Shown: one piece after another, positions 26,432 to 34,744 of the stretch
Numbering within the stretch: position 1 is the first letter of the stretch
Layout: the number at the start of each line of letters is the position of its first letter
DNA from: Scalindua sp964437425
GTDB lineage: Bacteria; Planctomycetota; Brocadiia; Brocadiales; Scalinduaceae
NCBI GenBank assembly: GCA_964437425.1
Contig: CAYTGO010000008.1
Location: 3,671-67,670, forward strand
Reading direction: 5' to 3'
Length of the DNA: 64,000 bases
Notes under the pieces: generated by a model
What the model saw: only the letters and a program-made list of their open reading frames with translations
What the model was told of the DNA's origin: nothing
Database searches by the model: none
Translations under genes and position numbers: made by a program

Positions 26432-27804
26432 AAAACTTTATTAACGAAGACAAAATATCTGATATTCTGGAAGAAACACAGGAACCATCACGTCAACGTG
26501 TCGAAACTATAATCAATAAATCTTTAGCACTAAAAGGCCTTAGTCCTGAAGAGGCAGCCGTCCTTTTGAATTGTGATGAAAAGTCCGCCTTGAGCAGAAT
26601 ATTCGAAACGGCTAAACAGATAAAAGAGAAAATCTACGGCAATCGCCTTGTTCTGTTTGCACCACTTTATCTATCTAACAGATGCATTAACAACTGTCTT
26701 TATTGTGGATTCCGTAAAGAAAGCTTTAACACTGAAACACAACTTTTAGATACAGATGAAATACGCGAGGAGACCAGAGCTCTGATCTCACAGGGACACA
26801 AAAGGCTCCTCATTGTCTCTGCAGAGGACCCTGCAGTCAATATAGATTATATAGAAAATGCAATAAAAACCGTTTACAACACAAAGGTAGGCAACGGAGA
26901 CATAAGGAGAGTAAACATTAATGTGGCCCCAATGGAAGTGGGAGATTTCAAAAGGCTTAAGCAGACCGGTATAGGAACATATCAACTATTCCAGGAAACA
27001 TATCACAGAGACACATATAGTAAACTGCATACATCGGGGCCAAAATCTGATTATTTAAAACGGCTTTACGCATGTGACCTTGCTCAAAGTGCCGGCATAG
27101 ATGATGTGGGCATAGGTGCACTGTTTGGCCTTTATGATTACAAATTTGAAGTACTGGCACTGATGTTTCATACTATGCATCTTGAAGAAGTGTTCGGGGT
27201 AGGTCCTCATACTATTTCTGTTCCAAGGCTTGAACAGGCACAAGGCTCCAGCATTGCTTCCACCCCCCCCTACCCGGTATCAGATACTGATCTTAAGAAG
27301 ATAATTGCAGTTCTCCGTCTTGCTGTCCCGTATACCGGCATAATACTTTCCACAAGAGAGAATGCGGTTCTGAGAAGCGAACTTATTTATCTGGGAGTGT
27401 CACAGATATCGGCGGGTTCAAAAACACTACCCGGCAGCTACAGCAACAATAAAAATGGACAAGAACAATTCAATATATCGGATGAGCGTTCCCTTTCGGA
27501 AGTTATTGAAGACATGACCAACAGGGGATTTGTTCCAAGTTTCTGCACCTCATGTTATCGTACCGGAAGGACAGGTGAGGATTTTATGGATCTGGCCAAG
27601 CCCGGCGACATTAAGAACTTTTGCCAGCCAAACGCACTTCTTACATTTGAAGAGTATCTGCTGGACTATAATCCGGAACTTGCCGGGAAGACAAAGTCCC
27701 TTATATCCTCAGAGATTAGTAAGATTCCTGATCCGGAAGTCAGGAAGATGACATCTGGCAAAATAGAGTCTCTATCCCGTGGTAAAAGAGATCTCTATTT
27801 TTAG
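26428..27804 (+). CDS. hydG: HydG, radical-SAM tyrosine lyase making CO and CN ligands
   Basis: A 458-residue maturase. The SAM-cluster motif CX3CX2C is C86, C90 and C93 (CINNCLYC). The C-terminal auxiliary-cluster motif CX2CX22C is C373, C376 and C399 (CTSCYRTGRTG to NFC), which distinguishes HydG from ThiH. Conserved QLFQETYHRDTY and GIGALFGLYDY segments are present. It splits tyrosine and converts the fragment to CO and cyanide on a labile iron. ATGA overlap with the HypC-HydE gene implies equimolar, coupled synthesis. HydF does not follow; the next gene is a convergent GGDEF-EAL gene. Confidence 0.92.
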   Translation: MKNFINEDKISDILEETQEPSRQRVETIINKSLALKGLSPEEAAVLLNCDEKSALSRIFETAKQIKEKIYGNRLVLFAPLYLSNRCINNCLYCGFRKESFNTETQLLDTDEIREETRALISQGHKRLLIVSAEDPAVNIDYIENAIKTVYNTKVGNGDIRRVNINVAPMEVGDFKRLKQTGIGTYQLFQETYHRDTYSKLHTSGPKSDYLKRLYACDLAQSAGIDDVGIGALFGLYDYKFEVLALMFHTMHLEEVFGVGPHTISVPRLEQAQGSSIASTPPYPVSDTDLKKIIAVLRLAVPYTGIILSTRENAVLRSELIYLGVSQISAGSKTLPGSYSNNKNGQEQFNISDERSLSEVIEDMTNRGFVPSFCTSCYRTGRTGEDFMDLAKPGDIKNFCQPNALLTFEEYLLDYNPELAGKTKSLISSEISKIPDPEVRKMTSGKIESLSRGKRDLYF

Positions 27805-27838
27805 TGGTTTTCACAATCTGGAAATGACGTTAATTCTT

Positions 27839-29644
27839 TCAACTTCCAATTGAACATTCAGCCTCTTCTGACATACCTTCAGATGATATTTCCTTCAAAA
27901 ATTGTGTAGCAATTTCAGCGGGCAAGGGACGACAGAAATAAAAACCCTGCAAACAATCACACCTATGCTCATGCAGAAAAGTAATCTGCTCTTTTGTTTC
28001 CACACCCTCGGCTACTGACTGTAACCCCAGGCTTCTGGCCAGAGTGATTATAACCTTAATAATTTCTTCATCATCACGGTCCTTACCGATACCTTGCACA
28101 AAGGACATGTCAATCTTTATGGCATCAATCGGTAAACGCTTAAGGTAATTCAAGGAAGAGTAAGATGTGCCAAAATCATCTACCGCAATACGTGCACCTA
28201 ACTGATGTATTTTCCCAAGCAATGCAATCGTTTCTTCAGGATGATCCATAATAGCACTCTCTGTCAATTCCAGTTCTAAATAACGTGGATCTAACTCTGT
28301 TATAGATAGGATTCTTTGTAACGTATCCCAGAAAGTTTTCTGTTTCAACTGCTTGACAGAAACGTTAACGGCAAGTGTTACATCCTTTGACAAGTAATTA
28401 TTTTTCTCCCACTCACGAATTTGCAGGCATGCAGTATGTAATACCCATTCACTGATAGGGTTAATCAACCCTGTTTTCTCTGCCATAGGAATAAACCTGC
28501 CCGGACTTATCATCCCTAGTTTGCTGTGCTGCCAGCGAATCAAGGCTTCCATACCAATAACTCTGCCACTCATATCTACCTTTGGCTGATAATAAAGAGT
28601 AAATTCGTCCTGATCAAGAGCACGTCGAAGATCATTTTCAAGATGTATACGTTTTACTGTCTGTTCGTGCAATTCCTGAGAATAAAATTGATAGTTGTTC
28701 CTGCCAGTTGTCTTTGCAAGATACATTGCAGTATCAGCAGACTTACAGATACTTTCAGGATCCTCCCCTGCATCTGGACACATTGCAACACCAACACTAC
28801 AACTTACAAAGACTTCGTTACTACCCAACTTATGAAATGGAGCGAGAACATCAAGTATACCTTGTGCGACATGTGCAGCAGCATCGGGATCGCAATCATC
28901 AATAAAAACAGCGAACTCATCACCCCCCATGCGTGCTACAAGATCAACCCCACGTACACGATCCTTTAATCTACCAGCAACACTTTTCAATAACATATCA
29001 CCGGCATCATGCCCCAGAGTATCATTGATATCCTTGAAATGGTCCAGATCCAGAAACATCAAAGCAAATGTATTGTGATTACGACGTGTCTTAGACAGGC
29101 CCCTTATTAAAACCTCTCTCAAAAGAGTACGATTAGCCAGCCCGGTTACGTTGTCATAGCGCGCGACCTGTACTAATTGCTCCTCTACTTTCTTTCGCTC
29201 TTCTATCTCCTCTGTAAGCTGCTTAAGTGCATGCTTATTACTTTCAAGAACGCTCGTGAGGCTTGTCTCATCCTGTATTGCAAAAAGGGCATATAATTCC
29301 CCCTCTTCCTGCGCAGGAATACTGGTAATAAACGTACTTTGGGTACGAAATCCCCCTCCGGGCAGAGGCGATGGTATAACATACTTATGAAGCTGAGAAG
29401 AGAAAACTATAGGAGGGCTGGATTTGAATATATCCTTGATGCGGTCAATATACCTATTATCTCCCAGATGCAGAAAATGAGTCATCAGGTTTGTGCCAAC
29501 AATCTTGTCCCTTGAAATGCCCGTCCAGGCTTCCATGCATCTGTTCCAATAGATGACAATAAAATCCTTCCTGAGAACAAATTGACCTATTGGAGCGTGA
29601 TCGAGTATTTCAAATTTATCGGCTGCTATCTTTATTTCATCCAT
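27839..29644 (-). CDS. PAS-GGDEF-EAL c-di-GMP enzyme
   Basis: A 601-residue cytoplasmic protein. A PAS domain (about 10-135, YWNRCMEAWTGISRDKIVG) leads by a coiled coil to GGDEF (about 165-330, intact MGGDEF) and EAL (about 345-590, intact MEALIRW, DDFGTSYSSL and EGVET). Both catalytic centres look complete, so it may make or degrade c-di-GMP in response to the PAS signal. It is the last gene of an operon with CheC and CheY-like genes, 2 bp from the former. Confidence 0.9.
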   Translation of the reverse strand: MDEIKIAADKFEILDHAPIGQFVLRKDFIVIYWNRCMEAWTGISRDKIVGTNLMTHFLHLGDNRYIDRIKDIFKSSPPIVFSSQLHKYVIPSPLPGGGFRTQSTFITSIPAQEEGELYALFAIQDETSLTSVLESNKHALKQLTEEIEERKKVEEQLVQVARYDNVTGLANRTLLREVLIRGLSKTRRNHNTFALMFLDLDHFKDINDTLGHDAGDMLLKSVAGRLKDRVRGVDLVARMGGDEFAVFIDDCDPDAAAHVAQGILDVLAPFHKLGSNEVFVSCSVGVAMCPDAGEDPESICKSADTAMYLAKTTGRNNYQFYSQELHEQTVKRIHLENDLRRALDQDEFTLYYQPKVDMSGRVIGMEALIRWQHSKLGMISPGRFIPMAEKTGLINPISEWVLHTACLQIREWEKNNYLSKDVTLAVNVSVKQLKQKTFWDTLQRILSITELDPRYLELELTESAIMDHPEETIALLGKIHQLGARIAVDDFGTSYSSLNYLKRLPIDAIKIDMSFVQGIGKDRDDEEIIKVIITLARSLGLQSVAEGVETKEQITFLHEHRCDCLQGFYFCRPLPAEIATQFLKEISSEGMSEEAECSIGS

Positions 29645-29646
29645 AG

Positions 29647-30261
29647 TTATTTACTATATAGTTTATCAATCTCCAACAATATATTTCTAAAAGTATCAAA
29701 CTCAAAAACAATAAAGATACTTCCCTCTATCTGAAGATTTTGCACCTTAAAAGTAGTCTCTGCTAATATAACAAACACATTATCTGATAAATCCTCTAGC
29801 CTCAAAAGATCTGACAACTCCCCTTCCATATAACTCGGTAATGAATAATCTACTCGATCAGTCAAATAATTACTTATAGACCCCATAACACCATTGATAA
29901 CAATATTTCCTACCTCACTCAGAGTCCCTGCCATAACACTATTCATACCTGTAGAACCATGCTCTTCATTTGTAAGAGCGGCTACCAGCTTTACGGCACT
30001 TTCTTCAGGAAAGACAAGCGTGGAATTTCCATTAAATGATCCCTGGAAGCCAAGCGATACGGAAGCGAGTTTATCTCCACTCAATTCCGTACAAATATTA
30101 CCGTTAATAAATTCACTTGATTCAATTATAGAAAGAGACGGTACTTTAAGTTCTATATGAGATTCCAACATTTCATTTAACATGTCAGCTGCTTTTCCCA
30201 TTCCAACACCTATCATCTCTTTCAGAGCATCCAACTGTTCAGCAGACATTGTAGACATCAC
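29647..30261 (-). CDS. CheC-family phosphatase-like protein
   Basis: A 204-residue protein with two CheC active-site-like helices: LKEMIGVGMGKAADMLNEM near the N-terminus, with the second-half helix LSEVGNIVINGVMGSISNYL containing the E-x2-N pair (E-V-G-N). The first helix is less typical, so only one site may work. It probably dephosphorylates the CheY-like protein whose gene overlaps its start by 4 bp. AAGGAGG precedes the ATG. Confidence 0.78.
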   Translation of the reverse strand: MMSTMSAEQLDALKEMIGVGMGKAADMLNEMLESHIELKVPSLSIIESSEFINGNICTELSGDKLASVSLGFQGSFNGNSTLVFPEESAVKLVAALTNEEHGSTGMNSVMAGTLSEVGNIVINGVMGSISNYLTDRVDYSLPSYMEGELSDLLRLEDLSDNVFVILAETTFKVQNLQIEGSIFIVFEFDTFRNILLEIDKLYSK

Positions 30262-30629
30262 TCCGCACCTCCTTTCGCAAAAAACTCTTCCAGATATTTC
30301 TGAATTTCATCTTTATTTGGAGGTTTATTGAAGAATTCTGTAGCACCTAGCCCAAAACATTGCTGGCGGACACTATCCTGTACATTAGCAGACATTACGA
30401 TAACAGGTGTCTTTATGTTCTTGTCCTTTACGCCAGAAAGCAATTCAATACCATCCATCTCAGGCATAAGCAGGTCCGTTATTACAAGATCGGGGTTTTC
30501 ATTAATAATCCCATCCAGACCCTCCCGGCCATTTGATGCTTCTATGACCTCATGACCTATCCCTGTCACAATCTTCCTTAGCATAGACCGTGTAAACATA
30601 GAATCGTCTACAAGCAGGACTTTTGCCAT
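30258..30629 (-). CDS. CheY-like response regulator
   Basis: A 123-residue receiver: VLLVDDSMFTRSMLRKIV with the acidic pair, the phospho-Asp in VITDLLMPEMDG, a Thr/Ser in VIVMSAN and the Lys in FFNKPPNKDE. It has no output domain. AAAGGAGA precedes the ATG. It is the first gene of the CheY-CheC-GGDEF/EAL operon. No methyl-accepting chemotaxis protein or CheA is nearby, so the kinase must be encoded elsewhere. Confidence 0.88.
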   Translation of the reverse strand: MAKVLLVDDSMFTRSMLRKIVTGIGHEVIEASNGREGLDGIINENPDLVITDLLMPEMDGIELLSGVKDKNIKTPVIVMSANVQDSVRQQCFGLGATEFFNKPPNKDEIQKYLEEFFAKGGAE

Positions 30630-30972
30630 ACTCTGTCTCCTTTCTGTGCTATCCTCAGTTTCAATAATAGAGCAACACCTTGGATAGTGCTATTTATGTG
30701 CCAAATTACGATTTCAACCCAACAAATAAATATTTTCTTAATAAAACTATTAACCATTGTGTATCAAGTAGTTAGGTAATTCGCAGAAGGAATTTTGTAC
30801 AGTATTTGTCTCCACTTTCAACGCGCAAACCGTTTATGTTTAATTTTTATACACTCTCGTAATTGAAGGACCAAACTTATGCATGGCGGCAATTACTGCA
30901 CACGCCCATGCGGCAGTAAGGAGAGATGGAATATGCACCCACTTCGTATCCTGTTGACACCTCATAGTATTT
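30630..30972. other. 343-bp intergenic stretch
   Basis: AT-rich DNA upstream of the CheY-like gene, so it should hold that operon's promoter. I could not pick a convincing -35/-10 pair. No hairpin, RNA or gene was recognised. Confidence 0.4.
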
Positions 30973-31218
30973 TTACAATATGAAAAACATTATAAATGCC
31001 ACAATTGTCAAAATAGCCACAATGATATACAAAAACTTACTTTGAAGCATGGATGTCTTTGCCTCTGTATCTGAGTCATCAAGTGCAGGGAGATCCAGTC
31101 CGTCATACATAGTATCCTCTGACCATCCTGTATTCTCATCTGAACCACAATCAGGACATGATTTCGCTTTTATCGGTACCTCTGCCCCACAATTGGGACA
31201 ATCAAAATAGTCTGACAT
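30973..31218 (-). CDS. Zinc-ribbon protein with C-terminal membrane anchor
   Basis: An 81-residue protein with a four-cysteine zinc ribbon (CPNCGAEV and CPDCGSDE), an acidic linker and one C-terminal helix (about 60-80, FLYIIVAILTIVAFIMFFIL). AGGAG precedes the ATG. It starts 15 bp after the sigma-54 response regulator on the same strand, so it is probably co-transcribed. Function unknown. Confidence 0.7.
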   Translation of the reverse strand: MSDYFDCPNCGAEVPIKAKSCPDCGSDENTGWSEDTMYDGLDLPALDDSDTEAKTSMLQSKFLYIIVAILTIVAFIMFFIL

Positions 31219-31233
31219 AATATTATCTCCTAA

Positions 31234-32589
31234 TCATCTTAAATCGTAAGGGATATTGTAAACTTTCAACTTATTATATAGCGTTTTTATAGATATACCA
31301 AGAGTATCAGCCACATGCGTTTTGTTTCCATTCATCTTTGAGAGAGTATTAATTATATGCTGCTTCTCAAGGTCAGAAAGGGAGACATCAGCATCAAGAA
31401 CATAACCATCAGTCACATATCCTCTGATCTCTTCGGGCAGATCACAAACACCTATTTTTTCATCATCAGAAACAATAATTATGTTTTCTATAAAATTTTC
31501 AAGCTCTCTTATGTTACCGGGCCATGAGTATCTCTTCATACACTCAAGCGCGTCATGACAAAACTTCTTTACCGTTGTATCAATTTTATGTGTTTTAAGG
31601 AAGTGTTGTACAAGTAACGGAATATCATCATGCCTGTCTCTCAAAGGTGGCAGGGATATGCGAACTATATTAATTCTGAAAAACAGGTCTTCTCGAAAAG
31701 AACCTCTCTTTACCATAGACTTAAGATTCTGGTTTGTAGCCGTTATAATCCTGGTGTCAACATAGATTACCTTACTGTCTCCCAACCGGCGAATTTCCCC
31801 GGATTCCAGCACTCTCAGTAATTTTGCCTGAATATTTGTTGGCAGTTCACCAAGCTCATCAAGAAACAGAGTCCCTTTGTCCGTAACCTCAAACAGTCCC
31901 TGGCGTGTCTCATGAGCTCCAGTGAATGCGCCCTTGACATGACCGAAAAGCTCGCTCTCAAGAAGTGTATCATGAAGGGCTGCACAGTTGACAGCAACAA
32001 ATGGATATTTGTTGCGTTTGCTTTTCTGATGAATATCCCTGGCAACAAGCTCCTTTCCCGTACCACTCTCGCCCTGAATAAGTACAGTAGAGTCCGTTAC
32101 GGCAACTTTGTCTATAAGGTTGAAGACCGGCTTCATTTTGTCACTCTGGCTTATCATGACTTTATCCCGTTCCTTACTGGTCACCAACCTCTTCAATGAG
32201 ATGTTTTCTTTAGAAATCTGCCTCTTCTCGTGAGCCTTCTTCAAAAGCATATCTAATTCGCTAAGCCTGCAGGGCTTTGTAATGTAATCATACGCACCCA
32301 TCTTCATTGACTCAACAGCGCTCTCAATGGTAGCCCTACCTGTAAGCATTATTACCTCTACTTCCGGATCAATCTCTTTCACACCCTTCAAGGTATTAAG
32401 ACCGCCAATACCAGGCATCTTAATGTCGAGTATTATTAACTCAAAGTTTCGCTTCTTTAATATATCAATGGCCTTCTCACCACAATTGGCACAAACGACA
32501 GAATACCCCATGCGGGTCAATTCCTTCTTCATAACCTTACCGAAAGTCTTGTCATCATCTACAAATAGAAGCTTGATTTTATTCTTCAT
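31234..32589 (-). CDS. NtrC-family sigma-54 response regulator
   Basis: A 451-residue activator. Receiver (1-120) with phospho-Asp in LIILDIKMPG. AAA+ domain (about 145-370) with Walker A GESGTGKE, the sigma-54 contact loop GAFTGA and Walker B LFLDELGELP. A Fis-type helix-turn-helix is at the end (VADTLGISIKTLYNKLKVY). It probably pairs with the histidine kinase at 33188-34744, separated by about 600 bp that hold a small opposed gene. Confidence 0.9.
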   Translation of the reverse strand: MKNKIKLLFVDDDKTFGKVMKKELTRMGYSVVCANCGEKAIDILKKRNFELIILDIKMPGIGGLNTLKGVKEIDPEVEVIMLTGRATIESAVESMKMGAYDYITKPCRLSELDMLLKKAHEKRQISKENISLKRLVTSKERDKVMISQSDKMKPVFNLIDKVAVTDSTVLIQGESGTGKELVARDIHQKSKRNKYPFVAVNCAALHDTLLESELFGHVKGAFTGAHETRQGLFEVTDKGTLFLDELGELPTNIQAKLLRVLESGEIRRLGDSKVIYVDTRIITATNQNLKSMVKRGSFREDLFFRINIVRISLPPLRDRHDDIPLLVQHFLKTHKIDTTVKKFCHDALECMKRYSWPGNIRELENFIENIIIVSDDEKIGVCDLPEEIRGYVTDGYVLDADVSLSDLEKQHIINTLSKMNGNKTHVADTLGISIKTLYNKLKVYNIPYDLR

Positions 32590-32867
32590 ATTACTGTTTC
32601 ACAGTCTGGAATTGGGTAGAAAACAAATCTTTTTCTTTAAACTTTAGGCACTTCAAACTTTCTACTATATTACTGCAATCCGAGCATTATATATCACTAT
32701 CTTCTGTCTCTTCAACGATTTTATACGCGTTATTCAAGTATTGCTCACCAATGCATTTAAACTATCGTCATTCCAACGGTAATAAAATATATTTTTCTAA
32801 AGAATACATCCAATATACCGATAATAACAGGACAGAGAAATCCATTATATTTTATACGAGGAAACTG

Positions 32868-33113
32868 ATGATTGACGAAAAAGAAGTTCTTCACCTGTTT
32901 ATTCAATCGATTCTTCAACATATAGAATCGATAGAGGATACCGACGTGGATATTGAAACCATTAAAGAGCTTAAACTGCTCCTGTCAGATAACTTAGCTG
33001 AAAATGGTATGGTTCAGGTCAGAAAATCTTTGATGAATAAAACATTCCATCTCTCTTTCTCAAACTACAAGGATTTTATGAATAAATACGAGAAAGGACA
33101 CCTGCATAATTAA
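32868..33113 (+). CDS. Small hypothetical protein
   Basis: An 81-residue mostly helical product (MIDEKEVLHLFIQSILQ). The ATG at 32868 has GAGG six bases upstream; the frame continues upstream to 32751 without support. It is transcribed against the two-component genes on either side. A 12-bp inverted repeat follows its stop. Family not recognised; it could be a short regulatory protein. Confidence 0.45.
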   Translation: MIDEKEVLHLFIQSILQHIESIEDTDVDIETIKELKLLLSDNLAENGMVQVRKSLMNKTFHLSFSNYKDFMNKYEKGHLHN

Positions 33114-33132
33114 GAGTTCTATAATAAGCTAA

Positions 33133-33188
33133 AAGTGTCCAAAGTTGTGGCAAAAAACAGATCTTTCTATTTCTACCTTTAGACACTT
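33133..33188. repeat. Inverted repeat between convergent genes, related to a second copy near 32620
   Basis: AAGTGTCCAAAG (33133-33144) pairs with CTTTAGACACTT (33177-33188) with one mismatch. The right part of this region (about 33150-33195) resembles 32617-32662, giving an imperfect direct repeat of about 45 bp on both sides of the small gene. Confidence 0.45.
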
Positions 33189-34744
33189 CAAACTCCTTTA
33201 ACATATACCGGCAGAGAGATTGTAAATGCCGAACCCTTCCCTGTCCCATTACTACTGACTGAAATTTTTCCTTTATGCTCTTCTATAATACCGTAACATA
33301 TGGACAACCCCAGCCCGGTACCTTTTCCCGGTGATTTAGTAGTAAAAAAAGGTTCGAATATCTTATCCATATCATCCGGAGCGATACCGCAACCGGTATC
33401 CTCAAAAATTATTTGAGCGTAGTTATCAACCCCTTTTGTAGTGATCTTAATATTGCCATCGTCTGCTGTCGCATCAATCGCGTTCAATATCATATTCAAA
33501 AAAACCTGCTGGAGTTGATTGACATCTCCATAGATTATAACCGGCTCGAAACTATAATTTTGTTCGATACTCAACTTTTCCAGCTCCTTCTGACGCCCTA
33601 CCAACTTAACTACATTGGCGACCAGAGCATTCATGTCCACCTCACCAAATACCGGCACCTGCCTTCTTGAAAAATCCAGTAACTTTGAAATTATGGACTT
33701 ACACCTATAGGTCTCGTCATAAATAGTCTTCAGATAATCAGGAAAAACCTCTTCATCGTCCTTTGATTTAAAATCCACACTATCCATCCGGTTCAAAAGA
33801 CCCTCAGCACAACTTGCGACAGAGGCGAGAGGATTGTTTATCTCATGCGCAACCCCTGAGGCCAGTGTCCCTATCCCGGCCAGCTTCTCAGACCTGCTCA
33901 AACGCTTTTGTGTCTCCTGAAGTCTCTCATAAGTCTGCTTAATCTCCTGTGTTCGCTCAACTACTTTTTCCTCAAGGTTATCCCTTGCCTCAACAAGCTG
34001 ATCAGTCTTTAACCGGATCACGTTCGATCCTTTCTTAATAATCAGAAGCAGTATAAGGAAAAGTAACCCCATACTAGAACCGGTTATTATCACGGCCTTT
34101 TTGTGTGCACTCGCTATCTGAATGTCCAGCTCATTCATATTCTGGTATATCTCCATTACACCTGTCTGCTTCTCTCTGTTGACCGTCCCCTCATTATATT
34201 CGTAAACAGGATAGTAACTCTCCAGAAGAGATTTATCCACAAGTACACCTTTTGAATCCTTCATTCCAGCTTCCTGAAGTGCGGAGGCAGGCGCTCCATT
34301 TAAAGCAGAATCCAACTGCAGGTTCTCTCCACGTTCAAGTACATAACCTATGTGTTCAGGAATATTACTGTATACAATCTGACCGTTCATATCGAAGAGA
34401 TAGACCTTCTTTAGATTGAAACCGTAGATGTCACTCTTAATTACCTTGTCAAGGCTGTTAAACTGTTCCAGATTATTATCAAGATCAATATATCCATGCT
34501 TACTCATAGCAGGTGTGAAGAACTCCTCGTACATTTCCAGATTAATGTGATCAACGATATACCCCGCGTATTGCTCGCTTCTCTCTATCAGATCACTCTC
34601 CTCAATCCTTGAAAAAACCTCACCGACTACAAAGCTTACGATACCTATAACTATAAAACTCGTAATGGAGTAGTACAGCATCAAGTGGAACTTCTCAGGA
34701 TGAAATATTGAAAACCAATTTTTGTTCTGATGTTTATTACTCAT
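33188..34744 (-). CDS. Membrane histidine kinase, NtrB-type catalytic core
   Basis: A 518-residue sensor kinase. First helix about 22-44, an extracytoplasmic sensor loop of about 190 residues, second helix about 235-252 (SSMGLLFLILLLIIKK), a coiled coil, then HisKA with the phospho-His in GVAHEINNPLASV and HATPase with NAIDAT, EDTGCGI and GKGTGLGLSI. It probably phosphorylates the sigma-54 regulator at 31234. Its start lies 8 bp inside the end of the glycosyltransferase gene, so the two are coupled. Confidence 0.88.
   Translation of the reverse strand: MSNKHQNKNWFSIFHPEKFHLMLYYSITSFIVIGIVSFVVGEVFSRIEESDLIERSEQYAGYIVDHINLEMYEEFFTPAMSKHGYIDLDNNLEQFNSLDKVIKSDIYGFNLKKVYLFDMNGQIVYSNIPEHIGYVLERGENLQLDSALNGAPASALQEAGMKDSKGVLVDKSLLESYYPVYEYNEGTVNREKQTGVMEIYQNMNELDIQIASAHKKAVIITGSSMGLLFLILLLIIKKGSNVIRLKTDQLVEARDNLEEKVVERTQEIKQTYERLQETQKRLSRSEKLAGIGTLASGVAHEINNPLASVASCAEGLLNRMDSVDFKSKDDEEVFPDYLKTIYDETYRCKSIISKLLDFSRRQVPVFGEVDMNALVANVVKLVGRQKELEKLSIEQNYSFEPVIIYGDVNQLQQVFLNMILNAIDATADDGNIKITTKGVDNYAQIIFEDTGCGIAPDDMDKIFEPFFTTKSPGKGTGLGLSICYGIIEEHKGKISVSSNGTGKGSAFTISLPVYVKGV

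Noticed and set aside
26428..27804. ThiH (thiamine) instead of HydG
   Set aside because: The C-terminal CX2CX22C motif is present and no thiamine genes are nearby.
30630..33187. Sigma-54 promoters for the NtrC-type regulators
   Set aside because: I looked for TGGCAC-N5-TTGCA-like sites and found none convincing.
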